Part shown: in pieces, positions 16,576-25,590 of the stretch | Layout: each line of letters opens with the position of its first letter | Numbering within the stretch: the first letter of the stretch is position 1 | Source of the DNA: an uncultured Acetatifactor sp. | GTDB lineage: Bacteria; Bacillota; Clostridia; Lachnospirales; Lachnospiraceae | Reading direction: 5' to 3' | NCBI GenBank assembly: GCA_934394515.1 | Contig: CAKRRU010000017.1 | Span: forward strand, 1-31,181 | DNA: 31,181 nt | Program-made: the position numbers and the translations under genes | The notes under the pieces: generated by a model | Database searches by the model: none | What the model was told of the DNA's origin: nothing | Seen by the model: the letters and a program-made list of their open reading frames with translations, nothing else

Positions 16576-18675
16576 ATGAAGAGAAAAATAGCATTTCTGG
16601 GAGCAATCCTCCTGGCGGCATTCATATTTACCTATGAAGGGAACACCTACCGCAGCTATGCACTGGATGAAGAAGACCGGGCATGGATCGATGAGGCATC
16701 ACAGGCTTTGCAGGATATCGCAGAAGAGCGGGAAGTCATGGCGCTGGTGTATCTGTGCGATGAACTTTCGATCCGTGAGGAAGCGGACGATAACAGTGCA
16801 AAAACAGTCACCGTACCCAGCGGACAGATGGTGGAGATCCTGGATGTGACAGTGGATGAAGACTATCAGGTCTGGGAAAAGGTGTCCGCGGAGGTAAGCG
16901 GTAAGGTATACGAGGGATATATCCCCCGGAAGTATCTGGCATGTTCCGACGAACGGTTTCTGGAATGGGAAGAACTGTATAGCATGAATCCCGGAGAAGC
17001 CGTGATGCTGGCGGAGGAAAATGCTGCCGGTGTCTATGCGGACATCGAACAGTTCCCGGAGAGCTACCGCCCGGCGCTGGAGGCTCTGAAACAAAAGCAT
17101 CAAAACTGGACGTTTGTACGGCAGAATACCGGACTGGATTTCCAGACGGTGATCAACAATGAGCTCCAGGGCGGAAAAAGTCTGGTCTATAAGAGCTATG
17201 GAGACTATTGCAAGGAAGGACAGCACAGCCCCAACTGGTACTTTGCTTCCGAAGATGTCCTGAAATTGTATATGGATCCGAGAAATTCATTACATGAGAA
17301 TGCCATTTTTCAATTTGAACAGCTGACATATAACGAGAGCTACCACACGGAGGCGGCAGTAGAGACCTTCCTGAAGAATACTTTTATGAACAGCAACAGC
17401 CCGGCGCCTAAGACGGATATGACGTTTTCCCATATATTCTGGGCAATCGGTGCAGAGCAGCAGGTCAGCCCGTTCCACCTGGCGGCAAGAGTCTACCAGG
17501 AGCAGGGACAGGGAACCTCACCGCTGATCTCCGGAAACTATCCGGGCTATGAAGGATATTATAACTATTTTAATATCTCAGCCAGCGGCAGCACCAACGA
17601 GCAGGTGATTACCAATGGTCTGAACTACGCCCGGAACAATGGCTGGGACAATGCCTATGCATCTATCCTGGGCGGTGCCAATGTCATTTCCGCAAATTAC
17701 ATAAAAAAGGGACAGGATACCCTGTACCTGCAGAAATTCAATGTGTCTACTACGGCCAGCAACCCTGTATATACCCATCAGTATATGCAGAATATCGCAG
17801 CCCCTACCAGTGAAGCACTGAGCATGAAAAAGCTGTACGAAAGCGCGGGAGCATTGGAGAACACCTTTGTCTTCAAAATCCCGGTCTATGAAAATATGCC
17901 GGCAAGCCCCTGCCCGATGCCGACCTCTTCCACCAATGTGGTATTGCAGGTACCGGCAGGCTATGATGCTTCTACTATCTACGTGGACGGCATCCCTTAT
18001 ACACCGCAGGTACGGAACAACCGCCGGATCGTCACCGTGCCGAACGGAAATGCGCAGGCGGCAGTAGTCTACCGCTATAATGAAAACGGAGCTCCCATCG
18101 GTATGTACGTGTGGACACTGGAATACCGTAACAACGCCTACGCAGTGACGGAACAGCCGGGACTGACGGACCTGCTGACCTATCATGGATTTTCCATCCG
18201 TATCACCGGCAAAGCGGGCATCCGTTTTAAGACGGGTATCAGTGCGGATCTGCGGAACACCCTGTTAACCGGCGGTGTCAATGGCTATTACCTGAAAGAA
18301 TACGGAACCCTGGTCATGAACAATGCCAACCGGAATACATATCCCATGATCAAAGGCGGCGAAAAAGTCATCAGCGGACTTGCCTACGGAACCGACAGCA
18401 ACGGAGCGCACCAGGACAGCATCTACGAGACTGTGGATGGAAGATACCGCTATACTTCCGTATTAGTGGGACTGCCGGCGGATCAGTACAAGGTCGAATA
18501 TGCCTTCCGCGGCTACATCGTCCTAACAAAAGATAATAAGGATATCACCATATACGGGCCTGCCATGGCAAAGAGCATCTACTCCCTGGCGGAACAGGTG
18601 CTGAATATGGGAACCTATGCATCGGGTTCGGAGGCAGATGCATTCTTACGAAAACTGATCAGTGACGCAAAATAA
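16576..18675 (+). CDS. Secreted cell-wall hydrolase with SH3-like and glucosaminidase-type domains
   Basis: About 699 residues. A signal peptide (KRKIAFLGAILLAAFIFTYEG) opens the protein. A bacterial SH3-like domain at about 50-140 contains LSIREEADDN and VWEKVSAEVSGKVYEGYIPRKYL. The catalytic region (about 165-400) resembles endo-beta-N-acetylglucosaminidases: WYFASEDVLKLYMDPRNSL, IFQFEQLTYN, then SPFHLAARVYQEQGQG with E309 as the candidate acid, and GYYNYFNIS. A C-terminal region of about 250 residues is of unknown fold. It should cut peptidoglycan outside the cell. The start at 16576 has AAGGA 7 bases upstream; an in-frame ATG at 16561 is less likely. It lies between the last GT2 and a lipoprotein gene in the same operon, which suggests wall remodelling tied to glycan export. 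Confidence 0.87.
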   Translation: MKRKIAFLGAILLAAFIFTYEGNTYRSYALDEEDRAWIDEASQALQDIAEEREVMALVYLCDELSIREEADDNSAKTVTVPSGQMVEILDVTVDEDYQVWEKVSAEVSGKVYEGYIPRKYLACSDERFLEWEELYSMNPGEAVMLAEENAAGVYADIEQFPESYRPALEALKQKHQNWTFVRQNTGLDFQTVINNELQGGKSLVYKSYGDYCKEGQHSPNWYFASEDVLKLYMDPRNSLHENAIFQFEQLTYNESYHTEAAVETFLKNTFMNSNSPAPKTDMTFSHIFWAIGAEQQVSPFHLAARVYQEQGQGTSPLISGNYPGYEGYYNYFNISASGSTNEQVITNGLNYARNNGWDNAYASILGGANVISANYIKKGQDTLYLQKFNVSTTASNPVYTHQYMQNIAAPTSEALSMKKLYESAGALENTFVFKIPVYENMPASPCPMPTSSTNVVLQVPAGYDASTIYVDGIPYTPQVRNNRRIVTVPNGNAQAAVVYRYNENGAPIGMYVWTLEYRNNAYAVTEQPGLTDLLTYHGFSIRITGKAGIRFKTGISADLRNTLLTGGVNGYYLKEYGTLVMNNANRNTYPMIKGGEKVISGLAYGTDSNGAHQDSIYETVDGRYRYTSVLVGLPADQYKVEYAFRGYIVLTKDNKDITIYGPAMAKSIYSLAEQVLNMGTYASGSEADAFLRKLISDAK

Positions 18676-18769
18676 AAGACCGCAAGATTCACGGAACCTA
18701 TGAGAAGACCGGCATGCCAAGAGCATGAGACGGAAAAAACAGCTAAAATATAAAGATAGGACAAAAAAG

Positions 18770-20674
18770 ATGAAAAGACAGGCAACAAAGTACTTGGCAC
18801 TGACGATGAGCGCTATTATGGCAGTATCCCTTGCAGCCTGCGGGGACGGCAGCGACAGCAGCGCAGACGCTGCACTTACACCGGTGGAAGCAGAGCCGAT
18901 TTTATCGGATCTGGAACTGGAGATCCTGAATCTCGAGACAAAATACAATAAAGGTGAATTTGAACAGGCAGATTACCTTGCGCTGGCAGAGGCCTATCAC
19001 AGAGCAGGCTACATCCGTAAACAGCGTGATATCCTGGAGCAGGACTACAGACTCTATAACGATACAGACGCATTTGCAGCCCTGCAGGAACTCAGCGTAA
19101 ATCTGGAAGAGGAGACCGACAGCATCCGCGAGAGAGCGCAGGAAATGCAGCATGATCTGGAACTGCCGGAATATCTGGATGAAAGCGTTAACCTGATAGA
19201 TAGTGAAGACTGGTTCCTGACCATGATGCCCAAGCTGAAAGAGGGACAGCGTAACTACTATCTGGAACAGAATAACGAGCCGGTGCTTTATGCGCAGGTG
19301 GGATACACAGAAGACGGACAGTGCTTTTCCAAAGTGTGGTATACCGGAAATGATACGAAACGATTCTTAAGCCAGGAAGGTACAACAATCCGCATGGTGA
19401 CTGTGACCGCTGCGGAAGCAGGCGAAGCTGTAGCGGATCCGGCAGAGACAGAGGAAGCTTCCGGGGCAGAAAACACGGCCCAAGCGGATAAGGAGACGGC
19501 AGAGATTCAGGACACTGCCACACCTCTGGCAGATACGGCAGAGACTCCGGACGGCTGGAGCGGGGCTTTTGAAGCCTGGAATATAGACAGTGCCACCGGC
19601 AATATCATCCACGAACAGGGAACTCTTCAGAACGGTGTCCTGACAGGCAAATATACCTGCAATGTCTATAACGGGGACGGTCCGCTGGAAGCCTATTCCC
19701 TGTGGTGTAGCCGCGAAGAAAGAGAATATATCACTTATACAGGTACGTTTGATACTGAGGGAAAGATCCTGACAGAACAGCCTTCGGAAGATGCCAAGAA
19801 AAAGCTGCTGGAAGGGACTGAATATATTGATCTCATTCTCTATGCCTATGATGCGGACGGCGAGAACTGCCTGTGGCAGGGCATCGGCGCAGGACAGACC
19901 GTAGAGGATTATCGATTCGGTCAGGAGATGATCGGGCTGGAGACCCGGCCGGAATATACCTCCTATGAGGTGACAGAGGATATGGCAGATGCTGCAAACG
20001 GTGCAGATACTGCAGACAATACGACTTCTGCGGACAGCACAGGCAATGGAACAGATGGTACCGCAGGAGATGTGACAGATATCGCAGGCGGGAATCCCCA
20101 GATTCGTATTTACGACGGGGAAGTCCAGTGGTTTGACGGAAAATACTGGGTCAGCGCCGGCAACGTAAGAGAGATGGCAAAACAGGATCCCTTCGCAGCC
20201 TATGAAGAGAACCATACTGCCAATACGGCAGGAAGTATTACCGGCAGCATCACAGGCAGTACCAACGGCAATGCGTCCAATGCAAATGACGGACAGAATA
20301 TCACCGGCAATACAGGCACTGCGGGAGACAAGACCGGCGGCAGCATTCAGAAACCTACGCCTACCCCGGCAGCGACCGCAAAGCCTGCCACAAAACCGGC
20401 TGCGTCTACGCCCAAGCCTGCTGCGAAGCCTGCGGCCACCGCAAAGCCTACTCCGGCTCCTACACAGGCACCGGCGCAGGATGATCACAACGATGATCAT
20501 GACGACAATAACAACGATAACAATAACAACAATAATAACAATAACGACAGCAATAATAATAATAACGATAACAACAGCAGTAATGACAGCAACAGCGGAG
20601 GCAACTCCGGAGGTGACAGCGGCAATTCCGGCGGAAACGATGTGGACGTGGAATGGACACCGGATCTGATGTAA
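18770..20674 (+). CDS. Lipoprotein with Pro/Ala-rich and poly-Asn C-terminal tail
   Basis: About 634 residues. The signal peptide ends in lipobox SLAAC with the lipidated Cys at residue 24. Residues 35-130 are acidic and helical (LETKYNKGEFEQADYLALAEAYHRAGY resembles a TPR-like helical pair). The middle has YYLEQNNEPVLYAQVGYTEDGQ and a MORN-like part (ATGNIIHEQGTLQNGVLTGKY, about 275-300). From about 520 come Gly/Asn/Thr repeats, then Pro-Ala-Thr-Lys repeats, then an Asp/Asn tract, a Ser/Gly tract and a closing WTPDLM. The tail could span the wall or bind glycan. The start at 18770 has AGGA upstream; an ATG at 18725 is also in frame but gives a poor signal peptide. The function is unknown; a surface role beside the hydrolase is inferred. 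Confidence 0.82.
   Translation: MKRQATKYLALTMSAIMAVSLAACGDGSDSSADAALTPVEAEPILSDLELEILNLETKYNKGEFEQADYLALAEAYHRAGYIRKQRDILEQDYRLYNDTDAFAALQELSVNLEEETDSIRERAQEMQHDLELPEYLDESVNLIDSEDWFLTMMPKLKEGQRNYYLEQNNEPVLYAQVGYTEDGQCFSKVWYTGNDTKRFLSQEGTTIRMVTVTAAEAGEAVADPAETEEASGAENTAQADKETAEIQDTATPLADTAETPDGWSGAFEAWNIDSATGNIIHEQGTLQNGVLTGKYTCNVYNGDGPLEAYSLWCSREEREYITYTGTFDTEGKILTEQPSEDAKKKLLEGTEYIDLILYAYDADGENCLWQGIGAGQTVEDYRFGQEMIGLETRPEYTSYEVTEDMADAANGADTADNTTSADSTGNGTDGTAGDVTDIAGGNPQIRIYDGEVQWFDGKYWVSAGNVREMAKQDPFAAYEENHTANTAGSITGSITGSTNGNASNANDGQNITGNTGTAGDKTGGSIQKPTPTPAATAKPATKPAASTPKPAAKPAATAKPTPAPTQAPAQDDHNDDHDDNNNDNNNNNNNNNDSNNNNNDNNSSNDSNSGGNSGGDSGNSGGNDVDVEWTPDLM
20494..20602 (+). repeat. Trinucleotide (AAY/GAY) repeat tract coding for Asn/Asp
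   Basis: More than 30 consecutive codons are mostly AAT or AAC with interspersed GAY, AGC and AGT, inside the lipoprotein gene. The repeat keeps the reading frame for any whole-unit gain or loss, so length could vary between strains without breaking the gene. Confidence 0.85.
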
Positions 20675-20713
20675 AGACAGGATACCTAAGAGGAAAAGGA
20701 CGCAAGGAAACGA

Positions 20714-22201
20714 ATGAAACTGACGGAAACGAAAAAACTGATACTGATCAATATTGTGTGCCTGGTGGCGCTGGCGGTTATTTTGTGGCCGTTGCTCTTA
20801 CTGGCAAAATATGATTACCCTACTGCGGATGATTGGTCCTTTGGAAAATATATGTACCGTGCCATGCAGGCGGGAGAAGGACTTTCCGGCGTGTTTCATG
20901 CAATTTCTGAGACCCTGTCTCAGAATGTATGGGAGGCGAGATTCTCTATTCTGATCCTGTCAGCCTTGCAGCCTGCGGCATTTGGAGAGCATTTTTACCG
21001 AATCACACCGTATCTGATGATCGGTTCTGTGATAGTATCCCAGCTTTTGCTGATCAGAGAGTGCATCGGAGGACAGGAGAAAGAGAACTGTTTGCTCGTT
21101 CTGCCTATCGGTATTCCTATGGCAATTTTTCAGATCCTCTATTGCACCAATCCGGAGGAGAGCTTCTACTGGTATAATGGCTCAGTGAATTACACATTTG
21201 TATATAGCTTGTCTCTGATTCTACTGGTACTGTATCTGGAAATCGGTATCTGTAAAATCAGTAAAGCGAAAAGAGCCGTATTCACTATTCTGGCCTGTTT
21301 ACTGGCTGTCCTTGTGGGCGGCAATAATTTTTCTACCAGTGTTTCTACGATGTGTCTGCTGCTTTGTCTGCAGATCCTCTTTTTGATCTGCAGAAGGGAT
21401 GCTTTCCGGAGAACCTGGATTGTGACGCTGCTGGAGATCGTAAGCGTCCTTGTCTGCATAACATCCCCGCTGACATCCAACAGACTGAATGCAAATTTTG
21501 GCGGAGAAACAATGAACTCTCCACTTATGGCAATCTGGCTGTCTTTGGAACGAACTTTTATGAATATTATCAGCTGGACGAATCTGAAAGTCCTGTTGAT
21601 GTTATTGGTAGTGTTTCCCTTCCTCTGGAAAGCGGTAAGGAATATGAACTACGCATTCGGCTTCCCCGGACTGTTTACAGCACTGTCCTTTGGTGTATAT
21701 TCCTCTCAGGCAACGGCCACAATTTACGTGGATGGTACCATGGGTGGCGGCAGACAGGGAGCTATCCTCTGGTATTTCTATGTATTGTGGATGGTCGCCA
21801 ATGTACTGTACTGGTGCGGCTGGATCGCCAAACGAGATGCAATTGCCGCAAAGGCAGAGAAAGCAGATCAACTGGCGGGAAAATACCTTCTGCGCTATAG
21901 CACCGCGGCAGGAGTACTTCTGGCGGCAGCAGTGCTGTTTGGAAATGTACAGAGTACCACCAGCTACCGGGCTTACCGTATGTGGAAAAACGGCTGGGCA
22001 CAGGCCTACGGCGCCGGCTGGGAAGAGCGGCTGAAAGTACTGAAGGATGATTCCGTAAAGAATCCGGTATTTACCCCGTTAAATTACGTGGAACTTATCA
22101 TGTACACGGATCTGCAGCCCGAGGACGGCTATGTATGGGTGAACAGTGCGTGTGCGGAGTACTATGGGAAAGAATCCGTGACGGTGGTGGAAGGGGAATA
22201 G
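20714..22201 (+). CDS. Multi-pass membrane protein, DUF6056-like
   Basis: A 495-residue integral membrane protein with ten or more hydrophobic segments. After the first helix comes DYPTADDWSFGKYMYRAM (acidic pair at residues 39-40), then FYWYNGSVNYTFVYSLSLILL, and a closing outer domain of about 80 residues (TTSYRAYRMWKNGWAQAYGAGWEERL...YTDLQPEDGYVWVNSACAEYYG). An acidic first loop plus a WYNG/S-rich segment is typical of proteins annotated DUF6056, possibly GT-C-like transferases that use lipid-linked sugars at the outer face. This assignment is from memory of the pattern. It is the last gene of the polysaccharide operon, 39 bases after the lipoprotein, and precedes the terminator at 22245. 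Confidence 0.78.
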   Translation: MKLTETKKLILINIVCLVALAVILWPLLLLAKYDYPTADDWSFGKYMYRAMQAGEGLSGVFHAISETLSQNVWEARFSILILSALQPAAFGEHFYRITPYLMIGSVIVSQLLLIRECIGGQEKENCLLVLPIGIPMAIFQILYCTNPEESFYWYNGSVNYTFVYSLSLILLVLYLEIGICKISKAKRAVFTILACLLAVLVGGNNFSTSVSTMCLLLCLQILFLICRRDAFRRTWIVTLLEIVSVLVCITSPLTSNRLNANFGGETMNSPLMAIWLSLERTFMNIISWTNLKVLLMLLVVFPFLWKAVRNMNYAFGFPGLFTALSFGVYSSQATATIYVDGTMGGGRQGAILWYFYVLWMVANVLYWCGWIAKRDAIAAKAEKADQLAGKYLLRYSTAAGVLLAAAVLFGNVQSTTSYRAYRMWKNGWAQAYGAGWEERLKVLKDDSVKNPVFTPLNYVELIMYTDLQPEDGYVWVNSACAEYYGKESVTVVEGE

Positions 22202-22244
22202 GGAAAAATAGTGGTCAAGAGCATATGAGTTGTATTGTGGAAAA

Positions 22245-22274
22245 GGCATCGTTAGCAAGAACGATGCCTTTTTT
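22245..22274 (+). terminator. Intrinsic terminator of the polysaccharide operon
   Basis: GGCATCGTT (22245-22253) pairs with AACGATGCC (22260-22268) around a 6-base loop, followed by six T (22269-22274). It ends the operon 43 bases after the last stop. A second hairpin (CGCTTCG 22279-22285 with CGAAGCG 22292-22298) follows directly. Confidence 0.88.
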
Positions 22275-22278
22275 AGCT

Positions 22279-22316
22279 CGCTTCGATAAAACGAAGCGGA
22301 TTCTTTATAAAACGAA
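22279..22316. repeat. Second hairpin and 10-base direct repeat at the operon/island junction
   Basis: A 7-base perfect stem (22279-22285 with 22292-22298) is overlapped by a direct repeat of ATAAAACGAA (22286-22295 and 22307-22316). It may simply be a back-up terminator. The rest of the 300-base gap 22202-22502 holds a lone TATAAT at 22340-22345, the promoter at 22425-22453 and no gene that I can support. Confidence 0.4.
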
Positions 22317-22424
22317 CGATTATGTAGGATTTTATAGAGTATAATATAAGGGGCACTTAAATAAAACAGGTGACTCTTTGATATGTTAAATGGCTGGCAT
22401 TCGGGATTTTATGACTGAATTTGC

Positions 22425-22453
22425 TTGCGGACACTATATACTGGGAATATAAT
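22425..22453 (+). promoter_or_regulatory. Candidate promoter of the five-gene cluster
   Basis: TTGCGG (22425-22430), a 17-base spacer and a perfect TATAAT (22448-22453) lie 23 bases before the first possible ATG at 22476. The -35 matches only half of the consensus, so activity may be low or depend on an activator. If transcription starts near 22460, the leader is very short for ATG 22476 and more normal for ATG 22503. Confidence 0.5.
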
Positions 22454-22475
22454 CTAAATAGGATTAGCAAACAGC

Positions 22476-24062
22476 ATGAAATCTAAGAAACGGAGCAAAC
22501 GAATGTTACAAAAAAAAGTTTCTAAGTTACTTAAATATTGCGGATACTATCAATCTCATGGATTTATGATGGATGAGAGAAATACAGACATAGAATTCAA
22601 TGTTAGAATGCCTGAGGAAGAGAAAATCCGTAATAATATTAAAAAGCTACAGGTTATTCTCCTGACGGGGGAGGCAGGCGATGGCAAAACGAGAATTGTC
22701 CGGAATATCAGAGATATCTTGAAGCAGAATAAATTTACAATGATCTGTGAAGATTTTTCTGCACTGTCGGAGGAGGAAAAAAGGAATTTAATTAACAAAT
22801 TGAGTGAGATATTAGAGGGAAAATCAGATGATAAAATAATCGTTCTGGCAAACGTAGGAGCGTTTACACAGGCTGTAATACGATACGATGCGGCATTGAT
22901 GGATAAATTGACATCGGATACGGAAAAAGTATACGTGTGTAATTTTGAAAATCGCAATCTGGCTGAAGAGGAGTATGTGTTTTATGAAATTGTGGAGAAA
23001 TTCTTACTTGGGGATAACTCTGAAGAAGAAATTACACAATGCAGCCATAAGGATTGTCCCTGCTATGAACAGTGTGTTTACAAGACAAACATGAAGAAAA
23101 TATTATCGGGATCCGGAATGGAAGCAATTCGTACAATTTGCAATACTATTTACCTGACAGGAGGGCATATCACATTCCGGGAGCTGCTTTCATTGCTAGC
23201 TTATATGGTAACATTTGGGCTGGATTGCACAGAACTTCAAGAATATCACAGACAGGGCAAAGACCTTGAACAATTGAGATATTATAATGTATTTGAAAAT
23301 AGTGATGATATCCTACTGAGCAAGATATCGTGTATGGATCCAGCGATGAAGCGAGGAAAGTGTCCGGAACATATAACTACGAAGAAGGCATACAGGAACT
23401 ATCGAAGACAACAATTTTTTGAACCCGGAGTTGATAAGTATGCAATGCTGAATGTAGATTATCTTGTTGAGTTTAATCAAGTATTGCGTTATATGGATAA
23501 GCCGCCTTACCACTATGATACCATTCAGGATAATAATGTAATATTGCAAAAACTGAAAAAGGGAATAAATAAGATGAGCAATCAGGGAAAAGGTGACAGG
23601 GGTTTAATCATCACAGATACCCCTTTTATTCTCGGAAATCAGATAAGAACGGAATTTATGTTGATGCAGGATATGAATATGATATGGCACCGTTACGATA
23701 TGAAAATGGGAGCCAGAACAATGGATCTGAAAAAAGAATGGAACAAATTTTACCTAAGCTATGTGATAAAAGAAGACAGAACTCTTATCAGCTTACTGAT
23801 TGATTATTCACAGTTCCGGTATCTGATGGCATGCAGTGAAGACTATTATCTGAATCGAAATGAACTGACAGTGGAGGAATATGCGGTGAACACTTTTTAC
23901 CGTAAGATTCTGCAAAAACGGGAACAGGCATATGATTCTATTGTCATTCGGTTTAATGACAAGACAGATCATCTGTGTGATTTTTCCTTGACAGTACATG
24001 AAAGCGAGGACTTCTTTACCGGAGAAAAAAACAGAACCGTACGTATCAGAAGAGAAGATTAG
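22476..24062 (+). CDS. P-loop ATPase of the candidate defence cluster
   Basis: A 528-residue soluble protein. The Walker A motif GEAGDGKT is at residues 65-72 (after VILLT). A CEDFSAL segment follows at 91-97 and a hydrophobic strand ending in Asn, IIVLANVGAF, at 121-130; this order resembles P-loop ATPases of phage-defence systems such as DptF and BrxC, where the Asn strand acts as a sensor. No classical DE Walker B is seen. A Cys cluster (C189, C194, C196, C200) could bind zinc. The remaining 300 residues are helical with no recognised domain. Two starts are possible: ATG 22476 with a poorly spaced AGGA, or ATG 22503 with GGAG 7 bases upstream. It is the first gene of a co-directional five-gene set. 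Family and role are inferred; ATP binding is well supported. Confidence 0.82.
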   Translation: MKSKKRSKRMLQKKVSKLLKYCGYYQSHGFMMDERNTDIEFNVRMPEEEKIRNNIKKLQVILLTGEAGDGKTRIVRNIRDILKQNKFTMICEDFSALSEEEKRNLINKLSEILEGKSDDKIIVLANVGAFTQAVIRYDAALMDKLTSDTEKVYVCNFENRNLAEEEYVFYEIVEKFLLGDNSEEEITQCSHKDCPCYEQCVYKTNMKKILSGSGMEAIRTICNTIYLTGGHITFRELLSLLAYMVTFGLDCTELQEYHRQGKDLEQLRYYNVFENSDDILLSKISCMDPAMKRGKCPEHITTKKAYRNYRRQQFFEPGVDKYAMLNVDYLVEFNQVLRYMDKPPYHYDTIQDNNVILQKLKKGINKMSNQGKGDRGLIITDTPFILGNQIRTEFMLMQDMNMIWHRYDMKMGARTMDLKKEWNKFYLSYVIKEDRTLISLLIDYSQFRYLMACSEDYYLNRNELTVEEYAVNTFYRKILQKREQAYDSIVIRFNDKTDHLCDFSLTVHESEDFFTGEKNRTVRIRRED

Positions 24063-24075
24063 GAAGAGGAACGGA

Positions 24076-25590
24076 ATGGGAAACAAGAAAAACGTAAGTG
24101 AAGAAAAAACGGCAGGAGAAGGACTGGCTGCATTTGTGGGAGTTTCAGCACCGGAAACCCCTAAATACATGTTGACAAATAATTTTCTGGCAGACTATTT
24201 CAGCGTAAAAGGCAAAACAGAAACGATATATAATTATGACTATTTTACGGGAATCGGACAACTTTACTGTGAAAATCCACAAAAAGATGAAAAATTGCAG
24301 CATTCTTTTGATTCCTTTATCGGACGTTATGTAGGCAACGAAGTAATGCATGAGGAAAACGGAAAATTAAATAAAAGCAAGTACTACTATTTTCCGATTG
24401 CCCCGGATATGATAACTACCACTAATTTCACTTTGAGACATATTCTGTTTATGCTACAGACACTGGACAAAAATTTCAATTATAAGCAGATGCAGGATAT
24501 GCTGGAACAATATGTGTTTGGTGATGATACCGGAATTAATCATATAATGAAACTTCTTTTAGGCGGTGATACTGTAAAAGATTTCAAACAGGATAATCCA
24601 CAGGCTAAAAACGTCGAGTTTTTTTGGAATATGCTCAAGCCAGCGGAGCGTGGACGGATGAATAAACTTTCTGCCATCATGAATGAAGATATGACTGTGT
24701 TACTGACGCATGAATATTTTAGAAAACTTGATTTCTATCGGAGATATAATTATCTGTCAGTATTGCTTACCGGCTATGTAATTCAGTATATTATTTGCAG
24801 AAGAGGTTCTAACGTACATATGTTGTGTCAGGGAGCACCGCGGGACAGCAGGGTTACAGATGCATTTCATAGAGCTAGTTGTAATAATTATTCATATATA
24901 CGTAAATTGTTCCCAGAACTATTGAAAAAATACTATACGGAGATTATTAAAGATACATTGTCGGAAGGGCAAATGCTTCAACTAGAGGTGAATAGTGAAG
25001 AAATCACCGTGAACGGAGAGGAATTCAACAGCTTTATTAATCGAATGTTCCCAAGTAGAAGGGGAAGAAACACCCGCATAGAAAGAGACGACATTATAAG
25101 AGCATTTTCCTTACAGGAAGAAAAGGAAAATGATCTGTCAGCAGATGATTTTGCAATGAGATATATTGAACTGACCGGAAGTCAGAAAGGATCCAACCTG
25201 ACGAAGATTTCTTCCATACTTCCTACCTGCGGGAGACAGATAGAGATGATCTTTCCACAGAATAGAGCCAGACAAAAGTATTTTGCAATGTCAGAGACAC
25301 TGGCGGAGTTTTATATACGTCTGTATCTGGCACGGAAAGGTACCCGATATGATTATCTGGATAATTTTATTGAGGATCTTCAATGCAGATATAAGATTAT
25401 AATTGTCAAGAATTCATCAGTAGAACCGGCCTTAAAATCGATGAAAATCAATTTAAAAGCCCAGGAATATTCAAATAACAAAAAAGCATTTGTGGATATG
25501 CTGAACAGCATTAACTGTCTGATCAAACTTTCGGACAGTGGCTATGTTGTGACACTTCCGGAAGAGAAGGGAGCTTTCAAACTGATATGA
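24076..25590 (+). CDS. Protein of unknown family in the candidate defence cluster
   Basis: I do not recognise a family in these 504 residues. There is no signal peptide, membrane helix, Walker motif or clear catalytic triad. The protein is predicted helical, with a Lys/Glu-rich first 15 residues, an aromatic-rich early part (NYDYFTGIGQLYC) and a repeated use of Phe/Tyr/Leu helices. The last 100 residues (FIEDLQCRYKIIIV, then AFVDMLNSINCLIKLSDSGYVVTLP) have the look of a winged-helix or other small alpha/beta end domain. The start at 24076 is set by AGGAAGAGGA 5 bases upstream, 13 bases after the ATPase stop; a longer frame from 23998 would overlap it. Its stop overlaps the next start (ATGA), so it is probably made in fixed ratio with the large 972-residue protein. 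Confidence 0.78.
   Translation: MGNKKNVSEEKTAGEGLAAFVGVSAPETPKYMLTNNFLADYFSVKGKTETIYNYDYFTGIGQLYCENPQKDEKLQHSFDSFIGRYVGNEVMHEENGKLNKSKYYYFPIAPDMITTTNFTLRHILFMLQTLDKNFNYKQMQDMLEQYVFGDDTGINHIMKLLLGGDTVKDFKQDNPQAKNVEFFWNMLKPAERGRMNKLSAIMNEDMTVLLTHEYFRKLDFYRRYNYLSVLLTGYVIQYIICRRGSNVHMLCQGAPRDSRVTDAFHRASCNNYSYIRKLFPELLKKYYTEIIKDTLSEGQMLQLEVNSEEITVNGEEFNSFINRMFPSRRGRNTRIERDDIIRAFSLQEEKENDLSADDFAMRYIELTGSQKGSNLTKISSILPTCGRQIEMIFPQNRARQKYFAMSETLAEFYIRLYLARKGTRYDYLDNFIEDLQCRYKIIIVKNSSVEPALKSMKINLKAQEYSNNKKAFVDMLNSINCLIKLSDSGYVVTLPEEKGAFKLI

Noticed and set aside
19367..20500. Long Arg/Cys-rich open frame on the minus strand opposite the lipoprotein
   Set aside because: Its composition mirrors the repeat codons of the real gene; no Shine-Dalgarno or domain supports it.
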